A program made the position numbers and the translations under genes. Below are positions 55,900 through 64,000 of a stretch of DNA of 64,000 nucleotides, one piece after another. Source of the DNA: Pseudomonas sp. EpS/L25 (GTDB lineage Bacteria > Pseudomonadota > Gammaproteobacteria > Pseudomonadales > Pseudomonadaceae); NCBI RefSeq assembly GCF_001512295.1, contig NZ_LNUP01000017.1, forward strand, positions 45,196-109,195, in the 5' to 3' direction. Positions within the stretch are counted from its first letter, which is position 1; each line of letters opens with the position of its first letter. A model generated the notes under the pieces. That model did not search any database. It worked only from the letters and a program-made list of their open reading frames with translations, and had not been told where the DNA came from.

Positions 55900-56433
55900 C
55901 TAGACCTTTTCGACCTGGCTGAACTCGAGCTCCACGGGGGTGGACCGACCAAAGATCAGTACCGCCACGTGAATACGGCTCTTTTCGTAATTCACTTCTT
56001 CGACGACGCCATTGAAGTCGGCGAAAGGACCGTCTACCACACGGACCGTCTCACCCGCCTCGAACAGGGTCTTCGGCTTGGGCTTGTCACTGCTGTCGGA
56101 AACACGGCGCAGGATGGCGTCGGCTTCGCGATCGGTGATGGGGGCCGGCTTGTCGGCAGTGCCACCGATGAAGCCCATGACCCGAGGAGTGTCCTTGACC
56201 AGGTGCCAAGTCCCCTCGTTCATTTCCATCTGCACCAGAACATAACCCGGGAAAAACTTACGCTCGCTCTTGCGCTTCTGGCCATTGCGCATTTCCACCA
56301 CTTCTTCGGTGGGCACGAGAATGTCGCCGAACTGGTCTTCCATTTCGTGCAGCTTGACGCGCTCGATCAACGAACGCATGACATGCTTCTCGTAACCCGA
56401 GTAGGCATGCACGACGTACCAACGCTTAGCCAC
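55900..56433 (-). CDS. nusG: Transcription elongation/antitermination factor NusG
   Basis: 177 residues. NGN domain starting [22 protein letters not shown], then a KOW domain ([21 protein letters not shown]). GTG start at 56433 with AAGGG upstream; the thirteen extra codons before it are rejected as they lack similarity. Couples RNA polymerase to ribosomes through S10 and to Rho. Confidence 0.98.
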   Translation of the reverse strand: MAKRWYVVHAYSGYEKHVMRSLIERVKLHEMEDQFGDILVPTEEVVEMRNGQKRKSERKFFPGYVLVQMEMNEGTWHLVKDTPRVMGFIGGTADKPAPITDREADAILRRVSDSSDKPKPKTLFEAGETVRVVDGPFADFNGVVEEVNYEKSRIHVAVLIFGRSTPVELEFSQVEKV

Positions 56434-56444
56434 GGCGAACCCTT

Positions 56445-56813
56445 TCAACCAACAATCGTGGAAACCAGCCAACCGAGCAGGGAGTCAAGCCCCCACAACA
56501 ACAAAGCCATCACGAGCACCACCGCAACCACGATCAGCGTGGTCTGAGTGGTCTCTTGCCGGGTAGGCCAGACAACCTTGCGAATCTCGGTACGGGCGTC
56601 TTTCAGCAGACCGAAGAAGGCCTGCCCCTTGGCGGTCTGCAGCGCGATGAAGGCAGCGATAGCCGCCAGCACCAACAGACCTACCACTCGATACAGGATG
56701 GACTGAGCAGCGAAATAATGATTGGCAACCACACCAACCACTACCAGAACGACAACCAACAGCCACTTCAGCGCATCGAAGCGCGTCTCTTTGGCTTCCG
56801 CCTTGATGCTCAT
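56445..56813 (-). CDS. secE: Preprotein translocase subunit SecE
   Basis: 122 residues with three membrane helices; the essential C-terminal clamp [20 protein letters not shown] is intact. Stabilises SecY (29808). ATG at [12 protein letters not shown]; upstream reading would run into tRNA-Trp. Eleven bases before nusG. Confidence 0.98.
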   Translation of the reverse strand: MSIKAEAKETRFDALKWLLVVVLVVVGVVANHYFAAQSILYRVVGLLVLAAIAAFIALQTAKGQAFFGLLKDARTEIRKVVWPTRQETTQTTLIVVAVVLVMALLLWGLDSLLGWLVSTIVG

Positions 56814-56848
56814 TGCATGAATCCTGTAAGGAGTGCCAGATGGGAATC

Positions 56849-56924
56849 TGGCAGGCCAGGAGGGAATCGAACCCCCAACCTGCGGTTTTGGAGACCGCCG
56901 CTCTGCCAATTGAGCTACTGGCCT
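56849..56924 (-). tRNA. tRNA-Trp (CCA anticodon)
   Basis: 76 bases on the minus strand from AGGCCAGTAGCTC to CCTGGCCTGCCA. The acceptor arm AGGCCAG/CTGGCCT pairs, the anticodon loop CTCCAAA carries CCA, the T arm is GGGGGTTCGATTCCCTC, and CCA is encoded. In the conserved tuf-tRNA-Trp-secE position. Confidence 0.98.
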
Positions 56925-56978
56925 GTAACTTGAATCAGGCCGGCCATTATGCCGACCTGACAGCCCAAGATCAACCGA

Positions 56979-58172
56979 TTACTCGATGATCTTGGCAACC
57001 ACGCCGGCGCCGACGGTACGACCGCCTTCGCGGATGGCGAAACGCAGACCGTCTTCCATGGCGATCGGCGCGATCAGGGTGACAACCATTTTGATGTTGT
57101 CGCCCGGCATCACCATCTCGACGCCTTCCGGCAGCTCGCAGTTACCGGTCACGTCGGTGGTCCGGAAGTAGAACTGCGGACGGTAGCCCTTGAAGAACGG
57201 GGTATGACGACCGCCTTCTTCCTTGGACAGCACGTACACTTCGCACTCGAACTTGGTGTGCGGCTTGATGGTGCCCGGCTTGGCCAGAACCTGGCCACGC
57301 TCGACGTCTTCACGCTTGGTGCCACGCAGCAGCACGCCGACGTTCTCGCCAGCACGGCCTTCGTCCAGCAGCTTGCGGAACATTTCAACGCCGGTGCAGG
57401 TGGTCTTGACGGTGGCCTTGATGCCCACGATCTCGACTTCTTCCTGGACCTTGACGATGCCACGCTCGACACGACCGGTTACCACGGTGCCACGACCGGA
57501 GATCGAGAACACGTCTTCGATCGGCATCAGGAACGGCTTGTCGATGGCGCGCTCGGGCTCGGGGATGTAGGAGTCCAGGGTCTCGACCAGCTTGCGCACG
57601 GCAGAAACGCCCATCTCGTTGTCGTCCTGGCCGTTCAGGGCCATCAGCGCGGAGCCGATCACGATCGGGGTGTCGTCGCCAGGGAAGTCGTAGGTGTTCA
57701 GCAGATCGCGAACTTCCATCTCGACCAGTTCCAGCAGCTCGGCGTCGTCGACCATGTCGGCCTTGTTCAGGAACACGACGATGTAGGGAACGCCTACCTG
57801 ACGGGACAGCAGGATGTGCTCGCGGGTCTGCGGCATGGGGCCGTCAGCAGCCGAGCAAACCAGGATCGCGCCGTCCATCTGGGCCGCACCGGTGATCATG
57901 TTCTTCACGTAGTCGGCGTGGCCGGGGCAGTCGACGTGCGCGTAGTGACGGATCGCCGAGTCGTACTCAACGTGGGAGGTGTTGATGGTGATACCGCGAG
58001 CCTTTTCTTCCGGCGCGTTGTCGATCTGGTCGAAACCACGAGCGGAACCGCCCCAGGTGTCGGCACAGACCTTGGTCAGCGCTGCGGTCAGCGTGGTCTT
58101 GCCATGGTCGACGTGACCGATGGTGCCCACGTTCAGGTGCGGTTTGTTACGTTCGAACTTTTCTTTAGCCAT
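56979..58172 (-). CDS. tuf: Elongation factor Tu, copy 2 (tRNA-tufB operon)
   Basis: 397 residues, same protein as copy 1. I compared the two genes by eye and found differences only near the two ends (three close to the stop codon, one near the start). Flanked by tRNA-Thr upstream and tRNA-Trp downstream. Start at [14 protein letters not shown]; the MSM extension is rejected. Identity continues 12 bases past the stop codon (GATCAACCGA), marking the edge of a recombination tract. Confidence 0.99.
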   Translation of the reverse strand: MAKEKFERNKPHLNVGTIGHVDHGKTTLTAALTKVCADTWGGSARGFDQIDNAPEEKARGITINTSHVEYDSAIRHYAHVDCPGHADYVKNMITGAAQMDGAILVCSAADGPMPQTREHILLSRQVGVPYIVVFLNKADMVDDAELLELVEMEVRDLLNTYDFPGDDTPIVIGSALMALNGQDDNEMGVSAVRKLVETLDSYIPEPERAIDKPFLMPIEDVFSISGRGTVVTGRVERGIVKVQEEVEIVGIKATVKTTCTGVEMFRKLLDEGRAGENVGVLLRGTKREDVERGQVLAKPGTIKPHTKFECEVYVLSKEEGGRHTPFFKGYRPQFYFRTTDVTGNCELPEGVEMVMPGDNIKMVVTLIAPIAMEDGLRFAIREGGRTVGAGVVAKIIE

Positions 58173-58222
58173 CGACACTCTCTCCCTTCAAGAATTGAGC
58201 AAAGCAATGCCGCCATTAAAAC

Positions 58223-58250
58223 AAAGGCAGATATTTTCATATCTGCCTTT
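58223..58250 (-). terminator. Hairpin between tRNA-Thr and tuf copy 2
   Basis: AAAGGCAGATAT/ATATCTGCCTTT, 12-bp perfect stem with a four-base loop, then GTTTTAATGG on the minus strand. Partial terminator or processing site that would make tRNA output exceed tuf mRNA. Confidence 0.7.
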
Positions 58251-58256
58251 TTAAGA

Positions 58257-58332
58257 TGGAGCTCATGAGCGGATTTGAACCGCTGACCTCACCCTTACCA
58301 AGGGTGTGCTCTACCAACTGAGCTACATGAGC
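58257..58332 (-). tRNA. tRNA-Thr (GGT anticodon)
   Basis: 76 bases from GCTCATGTAGCTC to CATGAGCTCCA on the minus strand. Acceptor GCTCATG/CATGAGC pairs, anticodon stem CACCCTTGGTAAGGGTG with GGT in the loop, T arm GCGGTTCAAATCCGC, encoded CCA. Confidence 0.98.
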
Positions 58333-58352
58333 GAAACATTTGCCAGTCAAAC

Positions 58353-58426
<74 letters not shown>

Positions 58427-58449
58427 AGAGCCTAAGCGCTCTAGCAATC

Positions 58450-58534
<85 letters not shown>

Positions 58535-58547
58535 AAAGTGAGGCGGC

Positions 58548-58576
58548 ATTTTGCTCATCTGCCCTCCCCTTGTCAA
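58548..58576 (-). promoter_or_regulatory. Promoter P1 of the tRNA-tuf operon
   Basis: TTGACA (58576-58571), exact 17-base spacer, CAAAAT (58553-58548), then GCCGCC, a GC-rich discriminator typical of stringently controlled stable-RNA promoters. Start expected near 58541, seven bases before tRNA-Tyr. The -35 is embedded in a 13-base palindrome CCCTTGTCAAGGG (58567-58579). Confidence 0.92.
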
Positions 58577-58649
58577 GGGATTTTTCAAAATCTCCTTAAC
58601 AATCAGTGCTTTCGCTTCGCGCACTGGCGTTATCGGCGAAAGCGGGCGC

Positions 58650-58678
58650 AGTTTATGCAACCCGGCGGGGCTATGCAA
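58650..58678 (-). promoter_or_regulatory. Candidate upstream promoter P2 of the tRNA-tuf operon
   Basis: TTGCAT (58678-58673), 17-base spacer, TAAACT (58655-58650), followed by GCGCCC. Four of six matches in each box. It would add about 100 bases of leader containing GCTTTCGC/GCGAAAGC (58608-58615 / 58636-58643). GGGTTGCATA occurs twice, 18 bases apart, across the promoter. No gene lies in 58535-58753. Confidence 0.4.
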
Positions 58679-58707
58679 CCCCGAAATACAAAAAAAGCTT
58701 AAAAAAC

Positions 58708-58732
58708 AAAGGCCGCCATAGCGGCGGCCTTT
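58708..58732 (-). terminator. pckA terminator
   Basis: AAAGGCCGCC/GGCGGCCTTT stem with a four- to five-base loop, followed on the minus strand by GTTTTTTAAG. 21 bases past the pckA stop. Confidence 0.93.
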
Positions 58733-58753
58733 TGTTGCCTACAGCAGTCCCTA

Positions 58754-60295
58754 TTACAGCTGGGGGCCTGCCGCACGGATGGCGTCGGAGATGCCAGAGA
58801 ACTTCTTGAAGTTCTCGATGAACTTGCCGGCCAGCTCGCGCGCCGCGGCATCGTAGGCCGCGCCATCCTGCCAGGTGTCGCGCGGGTTGAGCAGGACAGT
58901 ATCGACACCTGGCACCGCGACCGGCACGTCGAGGTTGATCACCGGCACGTGGCGGGTCTCGGTATCGATGAGCGCGCCACTCTGGATGGCTGCGATCACC
59001 GCCCGGGTGGTGGGAATGTTGAAGCGCTTGCCCACGCCGTAGCCGCCGCCGGTCCAGCCGGTGTTGACCAGGTACACCTTGGAGCCGAAGCCCTGGATAC
59101 GTTTGATCAGCAGCTCGGCGTATTCTGCCGCGGGACGCGGGAAGAAGGGCGCACCGAAGCAAGTGGAGAAGGTCGACTTGATGCCGGGGCCGGAGCCCAT
59201 TTCGGTCGAGCCGACCAGGGCGGTGTAACCGGACAGGAAGTGGTAGGCCGCCTGTTCGTTATTCAGGATGGAAACCGGAGGCAGCACGCCGGTGAGGTCG
59301 CAGGTCAGGAAGATGACTGCATTGGGCTCACCGCCCAGGTTGTGCTCGGCGCGCTTGTCGATCAGCTCGCGGGGATAGGCCGCACGGCTATTCTGGGTCA
59401 GGCTGTCGTCGGCGTAGTTGGGCGTACGGGTCTGCTCGTCGAGCACCACGTTTTCCAACACCGCTCCGAACTGGATGGCCTTCCAGATGACGGGCTCGTT
59501 CTTCTCGGACAGGTCGATGCACTTGGCGTAGCAGCCACCTTCCATATTGAAGACGGTGCCCACGCCCCAGCCGTGCTCGTCGTCACCGATCAGATAGCGA
59601 CTCTGGTCGGCGGACAGGGTGGTCTTGCCGGTACCGGACAGACCGAAGAACAGGGTGACGTCACCGTCCTCGCCGACGTTGGCGGCGCAGTGCATCGGCA
59701 GCACGTCTTTTTCCGGCAGCAGGAAGTTCTGCACGGAGAACATGGCCTTCTTCATCTCGCCCGCGTAGCGCATGCCGGCGATCAGCACCTTGCGCGCAGC
59801 GAAGTTGATGATGACGGTACCGTCGGAGTTGGTGCCATCGCGCTCGGGCTCGCAGACGAAGCCGGGTGCGTTGATGATTTCCCAGGCTGGCTTGGACTGA
59901 GGATCGTACTGGGCAGGATTGATGAACAGGCAACGACCGAAAAGGTTGTGCCAGGCAGTCTCGGTACGCATGATCACCGGCAGGTAGTGCTCGACGTCGG
60001 CACCTACATGCACATGGGAGACGAACTGATCGCGCTCGCCCAGGTAGGCGCTGACGCGCTCCCACAGTGGCGCGAACTTATCTTCCGGGAACGGCCGATT
60101 GATCGCCCCCCAGTGGATGGCATCGCGCGTGGAGGCTTCCTCGACGATGAAGCGATCAACCGGCGAACGCCCCGTGCGATGTCCGGTCCTGACGACCAGC
60201 GAGCCGTTATCGGCCAGCTCTCCCTCGCCACGGCGCAGAGACTCTTCCACAAGCTGCGCGACGCTGATATCGGTATACACGTTGGCTTTCGTCAT
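58754..60295 (-). CDS. pckA: Phosphoenolpyruvate carboxykinase (ATP)
   Basis: 513 residues. Kinase-1 P-loop [13 protein letters not shown] and kinase-2 [15 protein letters not shown], with [18 protein letters not shown] at the N-terminus and [15 protein letters not shown] near the C-terminus. Converts oxaloacetate plus ATP to phosphoenolpyruvate for gluconeogenesis. ATG at MTKANVYTD chosen (GGGGAA upstream); an in-frame ATG four codons earlier is possible. Next to hslO as in P. aeruginosa, but its downstream neighbour, the tRNA-Tyr operon, is not. Confidence 0.97.
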   Translation of the reverse strand: MTKANVYTDISVAQLVEESLRRGEGELADNGSLVVRTGHRTGRSPVDRFIVEEASTRDAIHWGAINRPFPEDKFAPLWERVSAYLGERDQFVSHVHVGADVEHYLPVIMRTETAWHNLFGRCLFINPAQYDPQSKPAWEIINAPGFVCEPERDGTNSDGTVIINFAARKVLIAGMRYAGEMKKAMFSVQNFLLPEKDVLPMHCAANVGEDGDVTLFFGLSGTGKTTLSADQSRYLIGDDEHGWGVGTVFNMEGGCYAKCIDLSEKNEPVIWKAIQFGAVLENVVLDEQTRTPNYADDSLTQNSRAAYPRELIDKRAEHNLGGEPNAVIFLTCDLTGVLPPVSILNNEQAAYHFLSGYTALVGSTEMGSGPGIKSTFSTCFGAPFFPRPAAEYAELLIKRIQGFGSKVYLVNTGWTGGGYGVGKRFNIPTTRAVIAAIQSGALIDTETRHVPVINLDVPVAVPGVDTVLLNPRDTWQDGAAYDAAARELAGKFIENFKKFSGISDAIRAAGPQL

Positions 60296-60399
60296 TTCGT
60301 TCCCCATGGCCCTGGGCCGTTCCTCATGCTTGTAGCTCTTACGCGACAGAACTACACGTTGCAGGATTATGCCAGAAAGCCTTCGGGCAATTGCAACGG

Positions 60400-61293
60400 C
60401 TAGTGGCGGGTATTTCCGGGCGTTTGCGTGCCGCCACCCGCAAAAATCTGCGCGATATCGGCGGCGTCGAAGACCTGTTGCTCGTTGCAAAACTGACAAT
60501 CGACCAGAATTCGCCCCTGCTGTTCATCGAGCAGCGATTCCACGTCCGGACGGCCCATGCTGACCAGAGCATTGGCGGCGCGATCACGGGAGCAACTGCA
60601 GTTGAAGGCCACTCCCTGTTCGTCGAACAGGCGCACGGTCTCTTCATGGAACAGGCGGTGCAGGATGACTTCGTTGTCCAGCCCCAGCAGCTCTTCCGCT
60701 GTGAGGGTGTCGGCCAGGGTGACGACGTGCTCCCAGCTCTCCTGCCGGGCCTGGGCGTCCTTGACCCGCGCCGGCGGCAGTTGCTGCAGCAGCAGGCCAC
60801 GGGCACGGCGGCCATCGGCATTGAGCCAGAAACGGGTAGGCAGCTGTTCGGAGGTGGCGAAGTAACCGGACAGGCACTCGGCGAGATTGATCCCCTCCAG
60901 CGGCACGATGCCCTGGTAGCGCTGGCCATTACGGGGATCGATGGTCAACGCCAGGACGCCATCCGGCATGAGTTCGGCCAGGGAGGCCGTGGTACTGATC
61001 TCACCCCCCTCGTAACGCGCGATGCCACGCACCTCGCGGTCACTGGAGCATTCGACCATCAACAGCGGGATGGGACCACTGGAGCGGGCCTGGAGCACCA
61101 GCAGTCCGTCGAACTTGAGGGTGCCGCACAGCAGGGCCGCGGCAGCGAGCATCTCGCCGAGCAACTGGGCGACCGGCTCGGGATAGGGATGCTTGGCCAG
61201 CACTTCGGCGTAGCTGCGGTCCAGGGTGGCCAGTTCGCCGCGGACGTCGGTCTCGTCGAACAGGAAACGTTGGGTGAAATCGTGGGAAGTCAT
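60400..61293 (-). CDS. hslO: Redox-regulated chaperone Hsp33
   Basis: 297 residues. C-terminal zinc switch with CSC and CQFC, the four cysteines that release zinc on oxidation and activate the holdase. N-terminal part has [15 protein letters not shown] and [16 protein letters not shown]. Protects proteins under oxidative and heat stress. ATG at [10 protein letters not shown] with a GGAG-type site. Same direction as hslR, 106 bases apart. Confidence 0.97.
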   Translation of the reverse strand: MTSHDFTQRFLFDETDVRGELATLDRSYAEVLAKHPYPEPVAQLLGEMLAAAALLCGTLKFDGLLVLQARSSGPIPLLMVECSSDREVRGIARYEGGEISTTASLAELMPDGVLALTIDPRNGQRYQGIVPLEGINLAECLSGYFATSEQLPTRFWLNADGRRARGLLLQQLPPARVKDAQARQESWEHVVTLADTLTAEELLGLDNEVILHRLFHEETVRLFDEQGVAFNCSCSRDRAANALVSMGRPDVESLLDEQQGRILVDCQFCNEQQVFDAADIAQIFAGGGTQTPGNTRH

Positions 61294-61399
61294 GCACTAC
61301 CTATATAAAGGAGGAGAGCCCGAACGGTGTCGTCCGTGGCTGCCGACAAGGACATGATGGCGGCCTTGCCGTTGGAAAAATCCGACGAGTCGGATGGAC

Positions 61400-61813
61400 T
61401 CAGTCGTTGAACGGGTGGACGTAGTCGCGGAACTGATGGATCTGCCGGCGCTGTTTCTTGGTAGGCCGTCCGTCGGTTTGTACGCCGAGATTGCCGGCCT
61501 TGCGCGCCGCCGCGGCCTGCTCGCGCGCCTTGATGCTTTCCGGCGTCTCTTCATAGAGCTGCTGGGCCTCGGGGGCACCACGTCGATTCTGCGACAGGGC
61601 GAGGATGACGACCGTCTTGTCGTCATAGCCCTGGCGAATGGTGAGGACGTCGCCGACCCTGGGCTCCTTGCTGGGCTTGCAGCGTTCGCCACGGCACTGG
61701 ACCTTGCCGCCTTCCAGGGCGGCCTTGGCCAAGGCGCGGGTCTTGAAAAAACGGGCCGCCCAGAGCCATTTATCAAGACGCATCCGCTCTTCAGTGTGAT
61801 CTACTGCATACAT
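61400..61813 (-). CDS. hslR: Ribosome-associated heat shock protein Hsp15
   Basis: 137 residues. S4-type RNA-binding domain MRLDKWLWAARFFKTRALAKAALEGGKV at residues 11-38, then a basic Arg/Lys tail (RPTKKQRRQIHQFRDY). Binds free 50S subunits carrying a stalled nascent chain. Start uncertain: ATG at 61813, or the ATG ten codons later directly before RLDKW. Divergent from rimA; the 87-base gap carries GAGTCttaGACTC and no clear promoter. Confidence 0.95.
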   Translation of the reverse strand: MYAVDHTEERMRLDKWLWAARFFKTRALAKAALEGGKVQCRGERCKPSKEPRVGDVLTIRQGYDDKTVVILALSQNRRGAPEAQQLYEETPESIKAREQAAAARKAGNLGVQTDGRPTKKQRRQIHQFRDYVHPFND

Positions 61814-61900
61814 CGAATAAAAGGTCCCCTACCGAGTCTTAGACTCTTCCAAGCACTCTAAACCATCGGATCGCCGCTGCAAGCGCGCCTCTGGAGAGCC

Positions 61901-62677
61901 ATGACCACCTTCTTTCCTTCCGATCTGACCGGCCAGACGCGCTGTGCGGGCTGCCAGCAGTCGGAACCCCTTGGGTTCGACTTCGATTTCGCTTACCAGC
62001 CGATCGTGGACCTGAGCAAGGCCCAAGTCTTCGCCCGGGAGGCCCTGGTGCGCGGGCCAAACGGCGAAGGCGCGATGTCGGTGCTCAGCCAGGTGACCGA
62101 CAGCAACAGGTACCGCTTCGACCAACTCTGCCGGACCAAGGCCATCGCTACCGCGGCCGCCCTGGGACTGCAGGAACATCTGTCGATCAATTTCCTGCCC
62201 AATGCCGTCTATCGCCCGGAGCTGTGCATTCGCAGCACCCTGGCCGCCGCCCGTGAACATGCCTTTCCGCTGGAGCGGCTGATCTTCGAGACGGTGGAGA
62301 CGGAGCACGTGTCCAGCGACCATCTGACCAACATCCTGCGCGAGTACCAGCAATTCGGCTTCAAGACCGCCATCGACGACTTCGGCGCCGGTCACTCCGG
62401 GCTGACGCTGCTGGCCGAGTTCCAGCCGGACCTGGTCAAGCTCGACATGGCACTCATCCGCGACATCGACCGGGACCGCGTCCGCCGTACCATCGTGGGC
62501 CATGTGATCCGCATGTGCGAGGAACTGGGCACCCAGGTGGTGGCCGAGGGCGTGGAAACGATCGCGGAGCGGGATTGCCTGAGAGACCTCGGCATCAGCC
62601 TGATGCAAGGCTATCTTTTCGCCAAACCCGCTTTCAAACAGCTCGTCGATCCGCAACATTTAGGCGGAGGGCACTGA
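61901..62677 (+). CDS. rimA: EAL-domain c-di-GMP phosphodiesterase RimA
   Basis: 258 residues: a ~25-residue N-terminal tail with a CAGC (C15/C18) motif, then a single EAL domain. Catalytic motifs read EALVRG (near residue 47), [20 protein letters not shown] (usual DDFGTGYS), KLD and AEGVE, so metal ligands look intact. In P. fluorescens SBW25, RimA degrades c-di-GMP and RimB/RimA/c-di-GMP tune RimK (from memory). First gene of rimA-rimB-rimK; ATG with GGAG upstream. Confidence 0.85.
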   Translation: MTTFFPSDLTGQTRCAGCQQSEPLGFDFDFAYQPIVDLSKAQVFAREALVRGPNGEGAMSVLSQVTDSNRYRFDQLCRTKAIATAAALGLQEHLSINFLPNAVYRPELCIRSTLAAAREHAFPLERLIFETVETEHVSSDHLTNILREYQQFGFKTAIDDFGAGHSGLTLLAEFQPDLVKLDMALIRDIDRDRVRRTIVGHVIRMCEELGTQVVAEGVETIAERDCLRDLGISLMQGYLFAKPAFKQLVDPQHLGGGH

Positions 62678-62692
62678 TTTCAAGGAGCGTCG

Positions 62693-63169
62693 ATGAGCAA
62701 TTCTGCCGAACTGGCCATTATCGGCCTGAGCGAATGGGTGGCCTTGCCCGATCTGGGCGTGGTGGGTCTGCGCGCGAAGATCGATACCGGTGCCAGTACC
62801 TCGGCGCTGCACGCCACGGAAGTCCAGCCGTTCATGCGCGGCAAGCAGCGCTGGGTGAGGTTCACCGTGCACCTGGGCACCCTGGTCCAGTCCCGCCATC
62901 GACACTGCGAGGCGCCACTGGTGGCCAAGAAGACCATTCGCAGTTCCAACGGCATCGCCCAGACCCGTTACGTGATCCGCACGCACCTCGCGCTCGGCCA
63001 ACGGCAGTGGCCGGTGGAGTTCACCCTGGCCTGCCGCAAGAACATGCGTTATCGCATGCTGCTCGGTTCGAAAGCCTTGATCGAGGGTGGCCTGCTGGTG
63101 AATCCGGCCGTCTCCTATGCGCAAGACAAACCCCAGCTGTCTCTCACTCCGGCCTCCGGTGCCCCATGA
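62693..63169 (+). CDS. rimB: RimB retropepsin-like protease of the Rim system
   Basis: 158 residues. The motif [16 protein letters not shown] has the Asp-Thr-Gly-Ala of retropepsin-like folds, followed by a basic core ([21 protein letters not shown]) and [14 protein letters not shown]. Reported to cut glutamate tails added to ribosomal protein S6 by RimK. Overlaps rimK by four bases (ATGA), so the two are coupled. 15 bases after rimA. Confidence 0.9.
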   Translation: MSNSAELAIIGLSEWVALPDLGVVGLRAKIDTGASTSALHATEVQPFMRGKQRWVRFTVHLGTLVQSRHRHCEAPLVAKKTIRSSNGIAQTRYVIRTHLALGQRQWPVEFTLACRKNMRYRMLLGSKALIEGGLLVNPAVSYAQDKPQLSLTPASGAP

Positions 63170-64000
63170 AAATCGCCGTTCTCTCGCGTAATCCCAATCT
63201 GTATTCCACCCGGCGCCTGGTCGAAGCCGGCGTCAGCCGTGGCCACGAGGTGGTGGTGGTCGACACCTTGCGCGCGTACATGAACATCGCCAGTCACAAG
63301 CCGCAGATCCATTATCGTGGCAAGCCCCTGGAAGGCTTCGACGCGGTCATCCCGCGCATCGGCGCCTCGGTCACCTTCTATGGCTGCGCGGTACTGCGCC
63401 AGTTCGAGATGCAGGGCGTCTTCCCGCTGAACGAGAGCGTGGCCATCAGCCGTTCGCGGGACAAGCTGCGCTCCCTGCAATTGCTCTCGCGCAAGGGCAT
63501 CGGCCTGCCGGTGACGGGCTTCGCCCATTCGCCGGACGACGTCCCGGACCTTATCCAGATGGTTGGCGGCGCGCCGCTGGTCATCAAGGTGCTGGAGGGT
63601 ACCCAGGGCATCGGGGTGGTGCTGTGCGAGACCGAGAAGGCTGCCGAATCGGTGATCGAGGCGTTCATGGGCCTCAAGCAGAACATCATGGTGCAGGAGT
63701 ACATCCGCGAGGCGGGCGGCGCGGACATTCGCTGCTTCGTGGTCGGCGACAAAGTGATCGCGGCGATGAAGCGCCAGGCGGCGCCGGGGGAATTCCGTTC
63801 GAACCTGCACCGGGGCGGCACCGCCAGCCTGATCAAGATCACCCCCGAGGAACGCATGACCGCCCTGCGCGCGGCCAAGGCCATGGGCTTAAGCGTGGCG
63901 GGGGTGGACATCCTCAGATCCAATCACGGGCCGTTGGTGATGGAGGTGAATTCCTCGCCAGGCCTGGAAGGCATCGAGCAGACCACCGGCAAGGACGTGG
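63166..64000 (+). CDS. rimK: Ribosomal protein S6 glutamate ligase (3' end beyond window)
   Basis: 278 codons are present. ATP-grasp ligase: N-terminal [25 protein letters not shown]-binding [38 protein letters not shown] and the metal-binding [21 protein letters not shown]. Adds glutamates to the C-terminus of S6, altering ribosome function; in SBW25 it affects motility and rhizosphere fitness. Only the last few codons lie outside the window. Confidence 0.96.
   Translation, partial: MKIAVLSRNPNLYSTRRLVEAGVSRGHEVVVVDTLRAYMNIASHKPQIHYRGKPLEGFDAVIPRIGASVTFYGCAVLRQFEMQGVFPLNESVAISRSRDKLRSLQLLSRKGIGLPVTGFAHSPDDVPDLIQMVGGAPLVIKVLEGTQGIGVVLCETEKAAESVIEAFMGLKQNIMVQEYIREAGGADIRCFVVGDKVIAAMKRQAAPGEFRSNLHRGGTASLIKITPEERMTALRAAKAMGLSVAGVDILRSNHGPLVMEVNSSPGLEGIEQTTGKDV

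Overview
The window is 64 kb of GC-rich (roughly two-thirds G+C by eye) gammaproteobacterial chromosome. Protein sequences and gene neighbourhoods point to Pseudomonas: katA beside rplQ, the tRNA-Tyr/Gly/Thr-tuf-tRNA-Trp-secE-nusG-rplKAJL-rpoBC-rpsLG-fusA-tuf-S10-spc-alpha block, an oprG-type porin beside a zinc-limitation operon, and rimA-rimB-rimK. Three junctions differ from the P. aeruginosa layout as I remember it (ilvA/xseB, yccS/katA, tRNA-Tyr/pckA), so this is probably another Pseudomonas lineage, perhaps the oryzihabitans group (a guess).

Layout. 1-450: 5' end of ilvA (minus) behind a leader holding a 16-codon Ile/Thr-rich leader peptide, a terminator-like hairpin and a hairpin covering the ilvA ribosome site. 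451-5952 (plus): xseB-ispA-dxs (isoprenoid precursors) and a chemoreceptor gene with a flagellar sigma-28 promoter. 5953-13860 (minus): riboflavin biosynthesis (nrdR-ribD, FMN riboswitch, ribE-ribBA-ribH-nusB-thiL-pgpA, an aspartic protease, ribA). 13940-16565: lipoprotein, methyltransferase, chaperedoxin CnoX and a small unknown protein. 16639-19718: a zinc-uptake-type operon (ZrgA-like protein, ABC ATPase, permease, DUF3299) behind a candidate Zur box. 19736-20504: oprG behind an Anr-like box. 20751-26467 (minus): epimerase plus degenerate SDR, YccS-type membrane protein, catalase.

26659-58534 (minus): nearly the whole transcription/translation block, with alpha, spc, S10, str, rpoBC, rplKAJL and secE-nusG units, two near-identical tuf genes and four tRNA genes. 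Promoters, attenuators and terminators are readable at the operon joints. 58754-61813 (minus): pckA, hslO, hslR. 61901-64000 (plus): rimA-rimB-rimK, which links c-di-GMP to ribosomal S6 glutamylation; rimK runs off the end.

Most of the window is core genome. The least expected signals are the two-layer regulatory leader of ilvA; a 200-245 bp MITE-like repeat, two copies of which sit exactly at the stop codons of neighbouring genes; the sigma-28 promoter and unusual topology of the chemoreceptor; the Zur-box zinc operon beside an Anr-box oprG; and paired hairpins in an unusually long rpsN-rpsH gap. I saw no prophage, CRISPR array, rRNA operon, complete IS or secondary-metabolite cluster.
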